Shown: in pieces, positions 35,115-44,349 of the stretch
How positions within the stretch are numbered: the stretch's first letter is position 1
Layout of the letters: each line of letters opens with the position of its first letter
Assembly (NCBI RefSeq): GCF_034120055.1
Contig: NZ_CP139368.1
Span: forward strand, 1,798,001 to 1,862,000
Length of the DNA: 64,000 nt
Direction of reading: 5' to 3'
Source: Microbacterium rhizosphaerae
Lineage (GTDB): Bacteria; Actinomycetota; Actinomycetes; Actinomycetales; Microbacteriaceae
Program-made: the position numbers and the translations under genes
Notes under the pieces: model-generated
Database searches by the model: none
What the model was told of the DNA's origin: nothing
The model's input: only the letters and a program-made list of their open reading frames with translations

Positions 35115-38100
35115 TCAGTGGAAGTCGCGGGAGGCATGGCGCACACCGACCTGCAGGTCCTCGAAGCCGTCGGCGAGGAGATTCGTCACCCCCTCGGGAG
35201 AGCGCTCGAGCATCCCTCGGACGATCAGCGCATGGGAGTCGCGGACGACGCGACGGTGGCGGGTCCACACCCCCATCGAGCAGATGACGTTGATGAGCCC
35301 GTGCTCGTCCTCGAGGTTGAGGAAGGTGATGCCGGACGCCGTGGCCGGCCGCTGCCGGTGCGTCACGAGTCCCGCCACCTCGATGCGTCTGCCGGTCTCC
35401 GCGGTCCGCAGGGCCGCAGAGGGGAGCACGCCGCGCTCGTCCAGTGCAGGACGGAAGTGCGCGATCGGATGGTCGTCGGTCGACACCCCGGTCGCCCACA
35501 GGTCGTCGGCGAGCACCTCGAAGCTCGTCGGGTCGGGGAAGAGCGGTGGCTGCACGGACACAGCGGTGCCGGGGAGCAGCTCCGGCCGCTCCTGTGCGGC
35601 CGATCCTGCGAGCCAGATCGCCTCGCGGCGGGTCAGGCCGAAGCAGTCGAAGGCCCCGGCGGTCGCCAGCGCCTCGAGCTGGGCAGCCGTGGCGCCGGTG
35701 CGTCGCGCCAGGTCGTTCAGGTCGAGGTAATGGCCGTGCGCCTCCCGTTCGGCCACGATGCGCTCCGCTGTCGCCGTTCCCACGCCTTTCACCCCGGCGA
35801 GGCCGAGCCGCACGGCGAAGGCGCTGTCCCGGCGATGCGAGGCGGACACGTCGGGAGCGCTCCGGTCGAAGTCGCCGATCGGAGGCTGGTCGCGCTCCAG
35901 GCAGGAGTCGAGCCCTGGACCTGCGCCCCCTCCGCGCGGCGCGCCGGCGCTGTGCGGAGCGAGGGTGGGGCCGGGACGGCCGCCGTCGGCGAGCGCCTCC
36001 ATTCCGTCGAGCGCGCCGGACAGGCGCAGGTCCGGTCGCAGCACCTCGACACCGTGCCGCCGCGCGTCGGCGACGAGGGTCGCCGCGGAGTAGAACCCCA
36101 TCGGCTGGGCGCGCAGGAGTCCGGTGAGGAATGCGGCGGGGTAGTGCAGCTTGATCCACGAGCTCGCGTACACGAGCAGGGCAAACGACAGCGAGTGCGA
36201 CTCGGCGAAGCCGAAGTTCGCGAACGCCTGGATGCGGGTGTAGATCGCATCGGCCTCGGCATCCGTCAGATCATGCCGCTTCATGCCGGCGTAGAGCTTC
36301 GCCTTCAGGGACTCGATCCGCTCGACCCCGCGCTTCGATCCCATCGCGCGGCGGAGGAGATCCGCATCCTCTCCGCTGAGATCGCCGATCACCATGCCCA
36401 TCTGCATGAGCTGCTCCTGGAAGATCGGGATGCCGCGGGTGCGCTCGAGCACCGGCTTGAGGTCTTCGTGCGGATAGGTGACCGGCTCCTGACCGAGTTT
36501 GCGGCGCACGAACGGGTGCACGGCGCCGCCCTGGATCGGACCGGGGCGGATGAGCGCGATCTGGATCACGAGCTCGTAGTACTCGCGCGGCTGCAGCCGG
36601 GGGAGAAGACCCATCTGGGCTCGCGACTCCACCTGGAAGACGCCGATGGAGTCGGCGCGGCACAGCATGTCGTAGACGGCAGGCTCCTCCTTCGGGATCT
36701 CGTCGAGCCCCCACGTCTCGCCGGTGGTCTCGCGGATCAGATCGAAGCAGTGCTGCAGGGCGGACAGCATCCCGAGGCCCAGCAGGTCGAACTTCACGAG
36801 GCCCATCCAGGCGGAGTCGTCCTTGTCCCACTGGATGATGGTGCGGTCCTTCATACGGGCGTGCTCGATGGGGACGACCTCGCCGACCGGACGGTCGGTG
36901 AGCACCATGCCGCCGGAGTGGATGCCGAGGTGCCGCGGTGCCTTCAGCAGCTCGCCGGCGTACTCGATGACCTGGGCGGGGATGTCGTGCGACGCATCCG
37001 TCGACAGCGACGCACCCCACCGCTCGACCTGCTTCGACCAGGCGTCCTGCTGGCCGGGGGAGTAGCCGAGGGCTCGGGCGACGTCGCGCACCGCGTTCTT
37101 CGGCCGGTACTGGATGACGTTCGCGACCTGGGCGGAGCGCTCGCGCCCGTACCTGCGGTACACCCACTGGATGATCTCCTCCCGGCGATCGGAGTCGAAG
37201 TCGACATCGATGTCCGGCTCCTCGTCGCGCAGCGCGGAGAGGAAGCGCTCGAAGGGCAGGTTGTACTTGATGGGGTCGACCGCGGTGATGCGCAGCAGGT
37301 AGCAGACGGCGCTGGATGCGGCGGACCCCCGCCCCTGGCACAGGATGCCGAGCCGTCGCGCCTCGGCGACGATGTCGTGGACGATGAGGAAATAGCCGGG
37401 GAAGTCCTTCTGCTCGATGACGTCGAGCTCGTGGGCGATCCGCTTGCGGCCGTCGTCGTCGAGGCGCGGGTAGCGCTCGGGCACGGCGTCCCAGACGAGC
37501 GTGCGCAGGTACGACATCGGCGTGTGGCCCTCGGGCACCTCCTGTTTCGGAAGGGCCGGGCGGGCGCGGGCGAGCGGGAACGCGAGCTCCTCGGCGAGCT
37601 CGACGGTGCGTGCGACGGCACCCGGATAGAGGGCGAACAGCGCGGTCATCTCCGCGCCGGAGCGCAGGTGCGCACCGCCGTGGGCGGGAAGCCAGCCGTC
37701 GAGGTCGTCCATGCTGCGGCGGGCGCGGATGGCGGCGACCACGCTCGCCAGGCGGGTGCGGTCGGGGGTGGCGTAGTGGACGTTCCCCGACGCGAGGACG
37801 GGCAGGCCGCGGTCGGCGGCGAGTCCCGCCAGGATGTCGTTGCTCCGGTCGTCGAGGGGGTCGCCGTGCGCGAACAGCTCGATGTAGACGCCGTCGCGCC
37901 CGAACAGTGCTGTCAGCTGGTCGAGCGCGTGCGCGGCGGCATCCGGCCCCGACTCGTGCAGTGCGCGACGGACCGGGCCCTTGCGGCATCCCGTGAGCAC
38001 GGCCCAGTGCCCGCGCCCGCTGTCGGACAGGTCGCCCAGATCATAGAGCGGTCGCCCCTTCTCCCGGCCCCGCAGCTGTGCGCGCGTGATGGCGCCGGAC

Positions 38101-38576
38101 AGACGGTGATACCCCTCCTCGCCTCTCGCGAGCACGAGCAGGTGCGTCCCGACGGGGTCGGGCTCGCCGCCCCGCGACGGGCTCGGGGATCCGTCCAGAT
38201 CGCCGAGGGACAGCTCGGCGCCGTAGACCGTCCGGACCTGGCGCGACTCCGCCGCCTCGGCGAAGCGGGATGCTCCGTAGAAGCCGTCGTGGTCGGTGAT
38301 CGCCAGCGCGCTGAGCCCCAGGCGCTCGGCCTCCTCGATGAGCTCCTCGGGGGAGGAGACGCCGTCGAGGAACGAGTACGTGGAATGGGCGTGCAGCTCC
38401 GCGTACGGCACGGCGTCGTCGGGACGCTCGATCCGGGGAGCCACGTACGGTCCGCGCTTGCGGCTCCAGGCCGGACTGTCGCCGCCGTCCGCATAGGCGG
38501 GCGTGGAGTTCGGCCGAGTGCCGCTGAGGGCGTGCTCCAGCTCGGACCAGGAGATCGGAGGATTGTTGAAGCCCAT
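35115..38576 (-). CDS. dnaE2: Error-prone DNA polymerase DnaE2 (ImuC)
   Basis: C-family polymerase that carries out damage-induced mutagenic synthesis with ImuA' and ImuB. The 1153-residue protein has an N-terminal PHP-like domain (AELHAHSTYSFLDGVSSPEEL), the palm motif PDIDVDFDSDRREEI, and a C-terminal OB region (EDEHGLINVICSMGVW). A Pro/Gly-rich, apparently disordered insert occurs at about residues 855-905 before GLAGVKGVGTATAERIV, where other DnaE2 proteins continue directly. It lies 42 bp after imuB, with an AGGGGCG site before ATG 38576. Confidence 0.95.
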   Translation of the reverse strand: MGFNNPPISWSELEHALSGTRPNSTPAYADGGDSPAWSRKRGPYVAPRIERPDDAVPYAELHAHSTYSFLDGVSSPEELIEEAERLGLSALAITDHDGFYGASRFAEAAESRQVRTVYGAELSLGDLDGSPSPSRGGEPDPVGTHLLVLARGEEGYHRLSGAITRAQLRGREKGRPLYDLGDLSDSGRGHWAVLTGCRKGPVRRALHESGPDAAAHALDQLTALFGRDGVYIELFAHGDPLDDRSNDILAGLAADRGLPVLASGNVHYATPDRTRLASVVAAIRARRSMDDLDGWLPAHGGAHLRSGAEMTALFALYPGAVARTVELAEELAFPLARARPALPKQEVPEGHTPMSYLRTLVWDAVPERYPRLDDDGRKRIAHELDVIEQKDFPGYFLIVHDIVAEARRLGILCQGRGSAASSAVCYLLRITAVDPIKYNLPFERFLSALRDEEPDIDVDFDSDRREEIIQWVYRRYGRERSAQVANVIQYRPKNAVRDVARALGYSPGQQDAWSKQVERWGASLSTDASHDIPAQVIEYAGELLKAPRHLGIHSGGMVLTDRPVGEVVPIEHARMKDRTIIQWDKDDSAWMGLVKFDLLGLGMLSALQHCFDLIRETTGETWGLDEIPKEEPAVYDMLCRADSIGVFQVESRAQMGLLPRLQPREYYELVIQIALIRPGPIQGGAVHPFVRRKLGQEPVTYPHEDLKPVLERTRGIPIFQEQLMQMGMVIGDLSGEDADLLRRAMGSKRGVERIESLKAKLYAGMKRHDLTDAEADAIYTRIQAFANFGFAESHSLSFALLVYASSWIKLHYPAAFLTGLLRAQPMGFYSAATLVADARRHGVEVLRPDLRLSGALDGMEALADGGRPGPTLAPHSAGAPRGGGAGPGLDSCLERDQPPIGDFDRSAPDVSASHRRDSAFAVRLGLAGVKGVGTATAERIVAEREAHGHYLDLNDLARRTGATAAQLEALATAGAFDCFGLTRREAIWLAGSAAQERPELLPGTAVSVQPPLFPDPTSFEVLADDLWATGVSTDDHPIAHFRPALDERGVLPSAALRTAETGRRIEVAGLVTHRQRPATASGITFLNLEDEHGLINVICSMGVWTRHRRVVRDSHALIVRGMLERSPEGVTNLLADGFEDLQVGVRHASRDFH

Positions 38577-38618
38577 CAGTCGCCCCTGGGCGAGCTCGGG
38601 GACCAGGAATGCCGGCTC

Positions 38619-40148
38619 TCAGTCATACCGGCCTTCTGCCCACCAGCGGCCGTCCTCCCGGACGAGCAGCCACGCGTTCTGCTCGTCGTCCAGCACCTGG
38701 AAGCGCTCGGCGCGGCGACGGCGCGTGGCATCCCACTCCCGTTCCTTGATCGGCCAGGGGCCGGTCCAGGCGACGACGGTGTTCGTCGTCCCGTCGGTCA
38801 GGAGCACGTCGGGAGCGGAGTTCAGGATGCCGCGGTCGTCGACCTCCACGGGACCGCCGTCCGCCGCACGGACCTCGACGGGCACCGGGCGGGGGAAGAC
38901 CGTCGTGGGCCGCGGCCGGGGGAGGGATCCTGGCCAGGGCCTGCTGCGCACCTCGGGCGACGGACCCCGATCCCCCCATGGCACGAGCACCTGCCGTTCC
39001 GCGAGCCATCTGCCACCGCCGATCGCGGGGGTCACGACACCGGTGTGCCCGAGCAGGGCCTGCACGCGGGACAGCGCGTGGTGCAGCCGCTCGTCGCTGC
39101 CGCGGCCGAAGAGGCCGGGCTGATGGCGGTTCGCCGCATCCACCGCCTCCGGCGCGATCTGCACGCGCGCGACCCGCGCGGACAGGCCCGCGCCCTCCAG
39201 CTGCCAGCGCACCCGGTCGACGATCTCCGCCGCCGAGAAGCAGGCGGGATGCTGCCACACGCGCTCGGAGCGGCCGCCCTCCTCGTCTGTGAGCTCGATG
39301 CGCACCTCCGTGCAGACGAGGCCGGCGACATCCACCGCGGCGATGTACGCCTCCGCGGTCGTCCTGACCGCGAACGCCACCTGATCCGCGGAGTCGAGCG
39401 GCGGCTCGAACGCGATCGCCCGCTCGAGCTCCGGCGGTGGGGGACTCGGCGTCACGGGGCTGGAGTCTGCGCCTCCGGCGAGGGCCCGCAGGCGCACGCC
39501 CCGCTCGCCGAGGCGCGCCTGCACCTGGGTCTCGTCGAACGCGGCGAACGCGGCGAGCGTGCGCACGCCGAGCCGGATGAGGAGGTCTGCGAGGTCGGGG
39601 TCGTCGAGCTCCGTCACCGACAGCGGTGCGAGGAACGGCGCGGAGGCGCCGGGAGGGATGACCCGCACCCGGTCGTCTCCGCCCGCACGACGTGCCGCCT
39701 GCTCCGCGGTGAACAGGCCGTCGGCGACGCCGCCGCGCACCTCGGCGAATCCGAGCCCGGCGTGCACCTCCCGCAGCACGCGCACGGCCTCGCGCTCGCC
39801 GCCGTAGTAGCGGGCCGGGCCGCGTGCGCGGAGCGCGCACAGCCCGGGCCGCACGACGTGGACGCCCGGCGCCCTCTCCTCGACGGCGCGGATGACGGGG
39901 AGGTATTCGCGGTGGTCTCGGGCGAGGTCCTCGGGGACGATGCGGAGCTCGGGGCAGCGGGCCTGCGCATCCCTCCGCCGCCGCCCGACCTGGACGCCTT
40001 CCGCGCGTGCCGCGGGCGAGCAGGCCATCACGGTGTTGCCGTGGACGATCGCGATCGGCGGTGCGGCGGCTCCACTCGCTCCGTCGCCGATCGAACGGAG
40101 GTACGCCATCACGGGCCAGTCCGGGACCTCGAGCACGATGCTGCGCAT
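38619..40148 (-). CDS. imuB: ImuB, inactive Y-family polymerase of the mutasome
   Basis: A 509-residue protein with Y-family polymerase fold that acts as an adaptor between DnaE2, ImuA' and the beta clamp. The N-terminus reads LEVPDWPVMAYLR where active enzymes have DMDAFYASVE, and no SxDE acidic motif follows, so the catalytic metal ligands appear to be missing, as known for ImuB. A clamp-binding pentapeptide Q-P-G-L-F is at residues 343-347. It starts 3 bp after the imuA' stop and precedes dnaE2. Confidence 0.93.
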   Translation of the reverse strand: MRSIVLEVPDWPVMAYLRSIGDGASGAAAPPIAIVHGNTVMACSPAARAEGVQVGRRRRDAQARCPELRIVPEDLARDHREYLPVIRAVEERAPGVHVVRPGLCALRARGPARYYGGEREAVRVLREVHAGLGFAEVRGGVADGLFTAEQAARRAGGDDRVRVIPPGASAPFLAPLSVTELDDPDLADLLIRLGVRTLAAFAAFDETQVQARLGERGVRLRALAGGADSSPVTPSPPPPELERAIAFEPPLDSADQVAFAVRTTAEAYIAAVDVAGLVCTEVRIELTDEEGGRSERVWQHPACFSAAEIVDRVRWQLEGAGLSARVARVQIAPEAVDAANRHQPGLFGRGSDERLHHALSRVQALLGHTGVVTPAIGGGRWLAERQVLVPWGDRGPSPEVRSRPWPGSLPRPRPTTVFPRPVPVEVRAADGGPVEVDDRGILNSAPDVLLTDGTTNTVVAWTGPWPIKEREWDATRRRRAERFQVLDDEQNAWLLVREDGRWWAEGRYD

Positions 40149-40151
40149 GAC

Positions 40152-40850
40152 TCACCCCACCGCCGAGAGAGGTGCCGGGATGCGCGGTGCGTCGGCGATC
40201 ACCGGGGAGAGGCCGACCATGGCACCCTCCGGCCCGGGCAGCTGCATCCGTGCGCGCCGGGGGACGGGAGAGCGACGGCCCACGACGCTGACCGTCACCT
40301 CGCGCGCGGCGAGCAGCCCGTGGCCGTCCTCGAGCCCGGACCACACCGGGCTCTCCACCTCCAGGACGGCATGCGCATCCGGCCACGCCCCGGTCACCAG
40401 CAGCACCCCGCCGCGATCGCGCAGCCGGGCGCTCAGGCGCGATGCCTCGGCGGGACGGATGCCGGACCCCGGCCGCACGCCGATGACCGGCACCACCTCG
40501 GCGAGCGCCGAGACGACGGACAGCCAGCGCGGACCGGGCTCGGCGACCAGTGCCAGGCGGTCGAGCGCGATGCCGTAGTCCTCCGCGGCTTCGACCCCCA
40601 GCGCCGGATGCCCGACGATCGCGCACCACGATCCCGCCTGCGAGGGCGCGGCCAGCATCGCCAGCAGAAGGCTCGAGGATGCTTCGGGCAGCGCGTACAC
40701 CGACCCGCGGCGCAGCCCGGGCTCGGGCAGGATTCCGGCGAGCGCCGACGGCGCCGGAAGGACGGGGACGTCGGCCTGCCGCCGTTCCACGCGCGCGAGC
40801 CGAGCGCGCAGCTGCGCGAGGTCGGCGGGGGCGGGGCGGGTGAGTGCCAT
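40152..40850 (-). CDS. imuA: ImuA'-like SOS mutagenesis protein
   Basis: A 232-residue RecA-fold-like protein in the position of ImuA', the third member of the ImuA'-ImuB-DnaE2 translesion cassette. It has a core with GSVYALPEASSSLLLAMLAAPSQAGSW and VVPVIGVRPG but no intact Walker A motif. The assignment rests mainly on size, weak RecA/SulA-like pattern and operon order. It heads the operon; its promoter has TTGTCA, a 17-bp spacer and TACTCT, with a LexA-like box in the spacer and the predicted transcript start at the ATG. Confidence 0.85.
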   Translation of the reverse strand: MALTRPAPADLAQLRARLARVERRQADVPVLPAPSALAGILPEPGLRRGSVYALPEASSSLLLAMLAAPSQAGSWCAIVGHPALGVEAAEDYGIALDRLALVAEPGPRWLSVVSALAEVVPVIGVRPGSGIRPAEASRLSARLRDRGGVLLVTGAWPDAHAVLEVESPVWSGLEDGHGLLAAREVTVSVVGRRSPVPRRARMQLPGPEGAMVGLSPVIADAPRIPAPLSAVG

Positions 40851-40856
40851 GCATCG

Positions 40857-40885
40857 AGAGTAGAACGAAGGTACGACATTGACAA
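40857..40885 (-). promoter_or_regulatory. imuA promoter, -35 TTGTCA and -10 TACTCT
   Basis: On the minus strand TTGTCA (40885-40880) and TACTCT (40862-40857) are separated by exactly 17 bp, and TACTCT ends 6 bp before the ATG. It is the clearest two-part promoter in the window. Confidence 0.7.
40861..40876 (-). promoter_or_regulatory. LexA (SOS) box in the imuA promoter
   Basis: TCGTACCTTCGTTCTA matches the actinobacterial LexA consensus TCGAAC-N4-GTTCGA at 10 of 12 defined positions. It fills the promoter spacer and overlaps the -10, so LexA would block polymerase until DNA damage triggers its cleavage. Confidence 0.65.
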
Positions 40886-40956
40886 TGCGGCAGAGGACCG
40901 TTCATCAGTCCTTCGATGCGAAGGCGGACCGTATGAAGCGTGTCCACCCCGCCCCA

Positions 40957-40962
40957 TAGACT
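40957..40962 (+). promoter_or_regulatory. -10 element of leaderless gatC promoter
   Basis: TAGACT ends 6 bp before the gatC GTG. Confidence 0.6.
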
Positions 40963-40968
40963 TGAGCG

Positions 40969-41268
40969 GTGTCTGAAATCACCCCCGATCTCGTGCGCCA
41001 TCTCGGTGTGCTCGCCCGGATCCAGCTGAGCGATGCCGAGGTCGAGCGCCTCACCGGCCAGCTCGACGTGATCGTCTCGAACATCGCGAAGGTGTCCGAG
41101 GTCGCCACCCCGGACGTCCCCGCCACGAGCCATCCCGTCGCCCTGGAGAACGTGTTCCGCCCCGACGTCCCGGGCGACACGCTCACGGTCGCCCAGGCGC
41201 TGCAGAACGCCCCCGACGCCGCCGACGGCCGATTCCGCGTGACCGCGATCCTGGGAGAAGAGCAGTGA
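40969..41268 (+). CDS. gatC: Aspartyl/glutamyl-tRNA amidotransferase subunit C
   Basis: Small structural subunit (99 residues) that wraps around GatA and links it to GatB. The sequence begins with the family pattern [25 protein letters not shown] and ends near LGEEQ. The GTG start follows a leaderless -10; the stop overlaps the gatA start by 4 bp (GTGA). It heads the gatC-gatA-gatB operon. Confidence 0.95.
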   Translation: MSEITPDLVRHLGVLARIQLSDAEVERLTGQLDVIVSNIAKVSEVATPDVPATSHPVALENVFRPDVPGDTLTVAQALQNAPDAADGRFRVTAILGEEQ

Positions 41269-42785
41269 CCGACCTCACCCGACTTTCCGCCGCGGCTCTG
41301 GCCGAGAAGCTCGCCGCCCGCGAGGTGTCGAGCGTCGAGGCCACGCAGGCGCACCTCGACCGCATCGCGGCTGTGGATGCCGACATCCACGCCTTCCTCC
41401 ACGTCAATGACGGCGCGCTCGCGGTCGCCGCCGAGATCGACCGCCGCCGGGCGGCGGGTGAGCAGCTCCACGCGCTCGCCGGCGTCCCGCTCGCGATCAA
41501 GGACGTGCTGGTCACGACCGACATGCCCTCCACGAGCGGATCGAAGATCCTCGAGGGCTACATGTCGCCCTACGACGCGACCGTCGTCGCCCGCTCGCGG
41601 GCCGCGGGGCTCGTGCCCCTCGGCAAGACCAACATGGACGAGTTCGCGATGGGCTCCTCCACCGAGCACTCGGCGTACGGCCCCACGCACAACCCGTGGG
41701 ACCTCGATCGCATCCCCGGCGGTTCCGGCGGCGGCTCCGCCGCGGCCGTGGCATCCTTCGAGGCTCCGCTCGCCCTCGGCTCCGACACCGGCGGCTCCAT
41801 CCGCCAGCCCGCGCACGTGACCGGCACGGTCGGCGTCAAGCCGACGTACGGCGGCGTCAGCCGCTACGGGGCCATCGCCCTCGCCTCGAGCCTCGACCAG
41901 GTCGGCCCCGTCACGCGCTCCGTGCTCGACGCCGGGCTCCTGCACGACGTCATCGGCGGCCATGACGAGCACGACTCCACGTCTCTCGAGGAGCACTGGC
42001 CGTCGTTCGCCGCCGCCGCCCGCGAGGGCGCCCGAGGCGACGTGCTCAAGGGACTGAGGGTCGGGGTCATCCGCGAGCTTCCGGATGCCGGCTTCCAGGC
42101 GGGCGTCTCGTCGTCGTTCCGCGAAGCCCTCGCCGCGATGGAGGCGCAGGGCGCCGAGATCGTCGAGATCAGCGCGCCCCACTTCGAGTACGGCGTCGCG
42201 GCCTACTACCTGATCCTCCCGGCCGAGGCGTCCAGCAACCTGGCGAAGTTCGACTCGGTGCGCTTCGGCCTCCGCGTCGACCTGCCCGGCGGCACCGTCG
42301 AGGACGTCATGGCCGCGACCCGCGATGCGGGCTTCGGCGACGAGGTCAAGCGCCGCGTCATCCTCGGCACCTACGCGCTGTCGGCGGGATACTACGACGC
42401 GTACTACGGCTCGGCCCAGAAGGTCCGCACCCTCATCCAGCGTGACTTCGATGCCGCTTTCGCGCAGGTCGACGTCATCGCGACGCCCTCGGCGCCCACG
42501 ACCGCGTTCCGCCTCGGCGAGAAGATCGACGACCCGATGCAGATGTACCTCAACGACGTGACGACGATCCCGGCGAACCTCGCCGGCGTCCCCGGCATCT
42601 CGGTGCCGTCCGGGCTGGCCGCCGAGGACGGTCTGCCCGTCGGCATCCAGTTCCTCGCGCCCGTCCGCGAGGACGCGCGCCTGTATCGGGTGGGTGCGGC
42701 GCTCGAGGCGATCCTCGAAGACCGTTGGGGCGGCCCCCTGCTGGACCGGGCCCCGGTGCTCACTGCGAACGGAGGGTCCCGCTGA
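41265..42785 (+). CDS. gatA: Aspartyl/glutamyl-tRNA amidotransferase subunit A
   Basis: Glutaminase subunit that frees ammonia from glutamine for conversion of mischarged Glu-tRNA-Gln or Asp-tRNA-Asn. The 506-residue amidase shows the Ser-cisSer-Lys triad: lysine in LAIKDVL, serines in [13 protein letters not shown] and [12 protein letters not shown]. Start GTG overlaps gatC. Its TGA stop shares its final A with the gatB ATG. Confidence 0.97.
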   Translation: MTDLTRLSAAALAEKLAAREVSSVEATQAHLDRIAAVDADIHAFLHVNDGALAVAAEIDRRRAAGEQLHALAGVPLAIKDVLVTTDMPSTSGSKILEGYMSPYDATVVARSRAAGLVPLGKTNMDEFAMGSSTEHSAYGPTHNPWDLDRIPGGSGGGSAAAVASFEAPLALGSDTGGSIRQPAHVTGTVGVKPTYGGVSRYGAIALASSLDQVGPVTRSVLDAGLLHDVIGGHDEHDSTSLEEHWPSFAAAAREGARGDVLKGLRVGVIRELPDAGFQAGVSSSFREALAAMEAQGAEIVEISAPHFEYGVAAYYLILPAEASSNLAKFDSVRFGLRVDLPGGTVEDVMAATRDAGFGDEVKRRVILGTYALSAGYYDAYYGSAQKVRTLIQRDFDAAFAQVDVIATPSAPTTAFRLGEKIDDPMQMYLNDVTTIPANLAGVPGISVPSGLAAEDGLPVGIQFLAPVREDARLYRVGAALEAILEDRWGGPLLDRAPVLTANGGSR

Positions 42786-44299
42786 TGGCGAAGGACGCGC
42801 TGATGGACTTCGACGAGGCGCTCGAGCAGTTCGAGCCCGTCCTCGGCTTCGAGGTGCACGTCGAGCTCAACACCGAGACCAAGATGTTCTCGGCCGCCCC
42901 GAACCCGGCGCATCCGGCGCAGCACGACGCGGCGCCGAACACGCTGGTCGCGCCCGTCGACATGGGCCTTCCCGGCGCCCTGCCGGTCGTCAACGAGCAG
43001 GCCGTGCGCTACTCGATCAGCCTGGGGCTCGCGCTCGGATGCTCGATCGCGCCCTCGAGCCGCTTCGCCCGGAAGAACTACTTCTACCCGGATCTCGGCA
43101 AGAACTACCAGATCTCGCAGTACGACGAGCCCATCGCCTTCGAGGGCGAGGTCGAGATCGAACTGGAGGACGGCACACTCTTCCAGGTGCCGATCGAGCG
43201 GGCGCACATGGAAGAGGATGCCGGCAAGCTGACGCACATCGGCGGCTCCACCGGACGCATCCAGGGCGCGGAGTACTCGCTTGTCGACTACAACCGCGCG
43301 GGCGTGCCGCTCGTCGAGATCGTGACGAAGCCGATCTTCGGTGCCGAGGGACGCGCGCCGAAGCTTGCCGCCGCGTACGTCCGCGCCATCCGTGAGATCG
43401 TGATCTCGCTCGGCATCTCCGAGGCCCGCATGGAGCGAGGCAACCTGCGCTGCGACGCCAATGTGTCGCTCCGGCCGCGCGGCCAGGAGAAGCTCGGCAC
43501 CCGCACCGAGACGAAGAACGTCAACTCGATGCGCTCCGTGGAGCGCGCCGTCCGCTACGAGATCCAGCGCCAGGCCGCGATCCTCGCTGCCGGCGGCACG
43601 ATCATCCAGGAGACGCGCCACTGGCACGAGGACACCGGCACGACGTCGCCCGGTCGCCCGAAGTCCGACGCCGACGACTACCGCTACTTCCCGGAGCCGG
43701 ATCTGCTGCCGGTGGCTCCTGCGCCCGAGCTGATCGAGGAGCTGCGCGCGGCCCTTCCCGAGCAGCCCGCTGTGCGCCGACGCCGTCTGAAGGCCGAATG
43801 GGGCTTCACCGACCTCGAGTTCCAGGACGTCGCGAACGGCGGTCTGCTCGAGGTCGTCCAGGCGACGGTCGCGGCGGGCGCCACGCCCGCAGCCGCCCGC
43901 AAGTGGTGGACCGGCGAGATCAGCCGCGTCGCGAACGAGCAGCAGCGCGACGCGTCCGACCTCGTCACTCCCGAGAGCGTGGCCCGGTTGCAGGGTCTCG
44001 TCGAGGCGGGCACGCTCACCGACAAGCTCGCCCGCCAGGTGCTCGAGGGCATGATCGCGGGCGAGGGCTCGCCGCAGGAGATCGTGGATGCGCGCGGCCT
44101 GGCGGTCGTGTCGGACGACGGAGCGCTCATCGCCGCGATCGACGATGCGCTCGCAGCTCAGCCGGACGTGCTCGAGAAGATCCGCGACGGCAAGGTGCAG
44201 GCCGCCGGCGCGGTGATCGGCGCGGTGATGAAGGCGATGCGGGGTCAGGCGGACGCGGCGCGCGTGCGCGAGCTCGTCCTGGAGCGCGCGCAGCAGTAG
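42785..44299 (+). CDS. gatB: Aspartyl/glutamyl-tRNA amidotransferase subunit B
   Basis: Kinase-like subunit that phosphorylates the tRNA-bound glutamate or aspartate and transfers ammonia. The 504-residue protein has the family start [18 protein letters not shown], the signature [14 protein letters not shown], and a C-terminal YqeY-like tRNA-binding tail ([28 protein letters not shown]). I use ATG 42785, which overlaps the gatA stop by one base; the frame is open further upstream inside gatA. Confidence 0.97.
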   Translation: MAKDALMDFDEALEQFEPVLGFEVHVELNTETKMFSAAPNPAHPAQHDAAPNTLVAPVDMGLPGALPVVNEQAVRYSISLGLALGCSIAPSSRFARKNYFYPDLGKNYQISQYDEPIAFEGEVEIELEDGTLFQVPIERAHMEEDAGKLTHIGGSTGRIQGAEYSLVDYNRAGVPLVEIVTKPIFGAEGRAPKLAAAYVRAIREIVISLGISEARMERGNLRCDANVSLRPRGQEKLGTRTETKNVNSMRSVERAVRYEIQRQAAILAAGGTIIQETRHWHEDTGTTSPGRPKSDADDYRYFPEPDLLPVAPAPELIEELRAALPEQPAVRRRRLKAEWGFTDLEFQDVANGGLLEVVQATVAAGATPAAARKWWTGEISRVANEQQRDASDLVTPESVARLQGLVEAGTLTDKLARQVLEGMIAGEGSPQEIVDARGLAVVSDDGALIAAIDDALAAQPDVLEKIRDGKVQAAGAVIGAVMKAMRGQADAARVRELVLERAQQ

Positions 44300-44349
44300 C
44301 GGGGGCGCCGGCGCGGCCGCGTGTCGGTCGTGCGGGAGAGAATCGGACC

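Noticed and set aside
35118..40976. 1952-codon open frame on the plus strand
   Set aside because: Antisense shadow of dnaE2-imuB-imuA'. No recognisable domain and composition skewed to Arg, Asp, Gly and Val.
44300..44349. LexA box before dinB
   Set aside because: No sequence close to TCGAAC-N4-GTTCGA is present in the gap after gatB.
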